From: a bacterium
Lineage (GTDB): Bacteria > Latescibacterota > Latescibacteria > Latescibacterales > Latescibacteraceae
Assembly: GCA_021372535.1 (NCBI GenBank)
Contig: JAJFUH010000206.1
Coordinates: forward strand, 17,629 to 81,628
Direction: 5' to 3'
DNA length: 64,000 nt
Part shown: positions 62,514-64,000 of the stretch, piece by piece
How the letters are laid out: each line of letters starts with the position of its first letter
How positions within the stretch are numbered: the first letter of the stretch is position 1
Notes under the pieces: generated by a model
The model's input: the letters and a program-made list of their open reading frames with translations, nothing else
Databases searched by the model: none
Told to the model about the DNA's origin: nothing
Program-made: the position numbers and the translations under genes

Positions 62514-63620
62514 TCAGGGCTTTTCTTTACAGTCAACCGTGATAACTTTGTACTTTAAAAAGTCAGGTTTTATCGGTCTTTTGAATTCATCCAGAAGGAT
62601 TTTGAAAATTACCTGGAGGAGACTTGCGAGGGGAACGGCGACAAGCATACCGAGAACACCGCCGAACTTTGAACCAAAAAGAACAAGAATAATGACAAAG
62701 AGAGGATGAAGGTTTGCAGCTCGTGACATGACGAGCGGCTGTACAAAAACGTTATCGATAAGGTTAACAGCAAGAAAAACAAGAATGATTTTTACGAAAT
62801 AATAGAGAGGCATCGATGTCATAACCGCGACAAAACAGGCGACAAGCGTTCCGACAACCGGCCCGACATACGGAATAAGATTCGAAACACCGGCAAAAAT
62901 GCCGACAATAATGGGATATTCAAGGCCTATAATCCAAAGCCCGAACGAAGATAAAATCGATATTATTATCACGCTGATAAACATGCCCATCAACAGCCAT
63001 CCGAATTGCTGATTGAGACTGTGAAAAAGAAGAAGAGATGTTTCAAAATAACGGTTCGGGATAAGGCTGATGACTCTTTTCTTGATTTTGGTATCATCGA
63101 GGAGAAAAAAGAAAGTGGCAAAAGGAATGACAGTGGTGTAGAGAACGAGCGGAAGAAAAGTGAATAACATGCTCGGGATTTTACGGACAAAAGAAAGAAT
63201 GGTGCTTTTGACATTCGTTTCTATTTCATTCGATATGCTGTCGCTTTCACTGAAAAGAAACGAAAGACCATTGGAAAAACTCGAAAGAGAAGATTTTGAC
63301 TTTGATAAAATTTCGGTAAAAACACCGATATAATCATCGAGCTTATCCTGAATGCTTGAAATTTCCGAAGCGATTGCGGGGACCAATAGAATGAAAACCA
63401 GGGTGATCAAGCCAAAAGCAACCGTAAAAACGATAATAACGGAATAAATATGCTTGAGATTGCGTTCTTCAAGCATATTGACAAAAGGCTTGAGAACAAA
63501 ATAGAGTATATACGAAACGGCAAAGGGAGCAAGAAGAAGCGAAAGTTTCGCGGCGATAAAAATTAATACGCAAACACCGACGACGGAAAGTGCAAGACGA
63601 ACATATACCCTAGTCAACAT
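62514..63620 (-). CDS. AI-2E family (PerM-like) transporter
   Basis: 368 aa with the usual eight or so membrane segments. Family signatures: FAVSYILYFVLKPFVNMLEERN early, TFFFLLDDTKIKKRVISLIP in the middle and FAGVSNLIPYVGPVVGTLVACFVA plus a late GSKFGGVLGMLVAVPLASLLQVI. It transports or exports small molecules or ions; the name AI-2E describes only some members. Its start overlaps the stop of the CNB-domain gene by 11 bp, so the two are coupled. Confidence 0.9.
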   Translation of the reverse strand: MLTRVYVRLALSVVGVCVLIFIAAKLSLLLAPFAVSYILYFVLKPFVNMLEERNLKHIYSVIIVFTVAFGLITLVFILLVPAIASEISSIQDKLDDYIGVFTEILSKSKSSLSSFSNGLSFLFSESDSISNEIETNVKSTILSFVRKIPSMLFTFLPLVLYTTVIPFATFFFLLDDTKIKKRVISLIPNRYFETSLLLFHSLNQQFGWLLMGMFISVIIISILSSFGLWIIGLEYPIIVGIFAGVSNLIPYVGPVVGTLVACFVAVMTSMPLYYFVKIILVFLAVNLIDNVFVQPLVMSRAANLHPLFVIILVLFGSKFGGVLGMLVAVPLASLLQVIFKILLDEFKRPIKPDFLKYKVITVDCKEKP

Positions 63621-64000
63621 GATCGAACCTGCTCAGCGCGTTGTTGGCAAGACGGAGACGTTCGGATACAACCTGAGAAAGACGTAAAATAAGGCGGACA
63701 CCGAGTTTCGGTTCGGAATCGATCAGATTCATGAGATCGGGTTTAAAAAGACCCCAGAGAACTGTCTTATCGGAAGAGACAACTGTTGCGCTGCGGGGAG
63801 ATTCGTTGAGAAGAGAGGTCTCGCCAAAAAAGTCACCTTTAAATAAAGATGCGATTTTACGGCAGGTCAGGTTGGCATATTCGGAGAAAACGTCTGCGGT
63901 ACCCTCCTTGACAATATAGAGACCGACCCCGGGATCGCCCTGTCGGAAAACAATTTCTTCCTTTTCGTAATTACGAACGTATATTATAGAATACAGTTTG
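63610..64000 (-). CDS. Cyclic-nucleotide-binding domain protein (5' end beyond the window)
   Basis: The minus strand reads open from the window edge to a stop at 63610. The visible 129 residues are a CNB domain: YEKEEIVFRQGDPGVGLYIVKEGTADVF, then FFGETSLLNESPRSATVV, whose FGE and PRSA residues are the phosphate-binding cassette of cNMP-binding proteins, followed by a helical C-terminus (LRLSQVVSERLRLANNAL) without a DNA-binding domain. It probably senses cAMP or cGMP and may act on the coupled permease. The N-terminal part is outside the window. Confidence 0.85.
   Translation of the reverse strand, partial: KLYSIIYVRNYEKEEIVFRQGDPGVGLYIVKEGTADVFSEYANLTCRKIASLFKGDFFGETSLLNESPRSATVVSSDKTVLWGLFKPDLMNLIDSEPKLGVRLILRLSQVVSERLRLANNALSRFDHVD

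Overview
The window looks like a chromosomal segment, near the replication origin, of an uncultured Gram-negative-type bacterium of the FCB superphylum or a neighbouring candidate phylum. Latescibacterota, KSB1 or Zixibacteria-like lineages fit best, but this is inference. The reasons are: secreted proteins with N-terminal signal peptides and C-terminal FlgD-like/type IX-style tails (PNPFNPSTT...), propellers of the two-component-regulator type without kinase domains, a FecR/beta-barrel operon, a lipoprotein sugar-binding protein, a trimeric NADH-linked [FeFe]-hydrogenase, and a dnaA-dnaN-dciA-gyrB-gyrA replication block. Base composition is near 50% GC in genes, and intergenic DNA is strongly AT-rich. 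Intergenic spaces are crowded with short dispersed palindromic or imperfect tandem repeats.

Layout. 1-5.7 kb, minus strand: three GAF/HD-GYP-type proteins (one cut by the window edge), a VanZ-like membrane protein, and purM. 6-12 kb, plus strand: an ArsR-like regulator, a methyltransferase/ATP-grasp fusion, an MFS/HEAT-repeat fusion and a DUF3467 protein. 12-13.5 kb: an exported nitroreductase between two 101-bp direct repeats. 13.5-20.9 kb: smc, a sugar-binding lipoprotein, a GH18 glycosidase and a MarC-type membrane protein. 21.4-27.2 kb: an operon of an FN3-type secreted protein, a FecR-domain protein and a large outer-membrane beta-barrel. 27.7-32.3 kb: two secreted propeller proteins with a 54-codon gene wedged between them by two ATGA overlaps. 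32.5-38.5 kb: a phosphofructokinase facing away from a response regulator-HydC-HydB-HydA operon, with a palindromic TGTGA-N6-TCACA operator-like site between them. 38.5-49.8 kb: HicAB and VapBC toxin-antitoxin pairs, a Nudix hydrolase, two more secreted propeller proteins, a COQ7-like diiron protein, a DUF2007 protein, a flavodoxin-fold reductase, a YkgJ protein, argS and a sirtuin. 49.9-61.4 kb, all minus strand: gyrA, a restriction-modification island (a BglII-like endonuclease, its methyltransferase, and a second methyltransferase carrying a degenerate staphylococcal-nuclease-like tail), gyrB, dciA, dnaN, a putative oriC and dnaA. 61.5-64 kb: tRNA-Phe, tRNA-Lys, a corrinoid protein, an AI-2E/PerM-family permease and a cut-off cyclic-nucleotide-binding protein.

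How it fits together. The organism probably ferments or respires anaerobically with NADH-linked hydrogen metabolism. It handles polysaccharides outside the cell (GH18, sugar-binding lipoprotein, propeller proteins) and senses through cyclic nucleotides (HD-GYP proteins, CNB domain). The most unusual points are the R-M island splitting gyrB from gyrA, the methyltransferase-SNase fusion, the FN3-FecR-barrel operon, the methyltransferase-ATP-grasp fusion, the coupled mini-gene between the two propeller genes, and the mosaic C-terminal cassette those propellers share. Functions come from motif and family recognition by eye. No database search was run.
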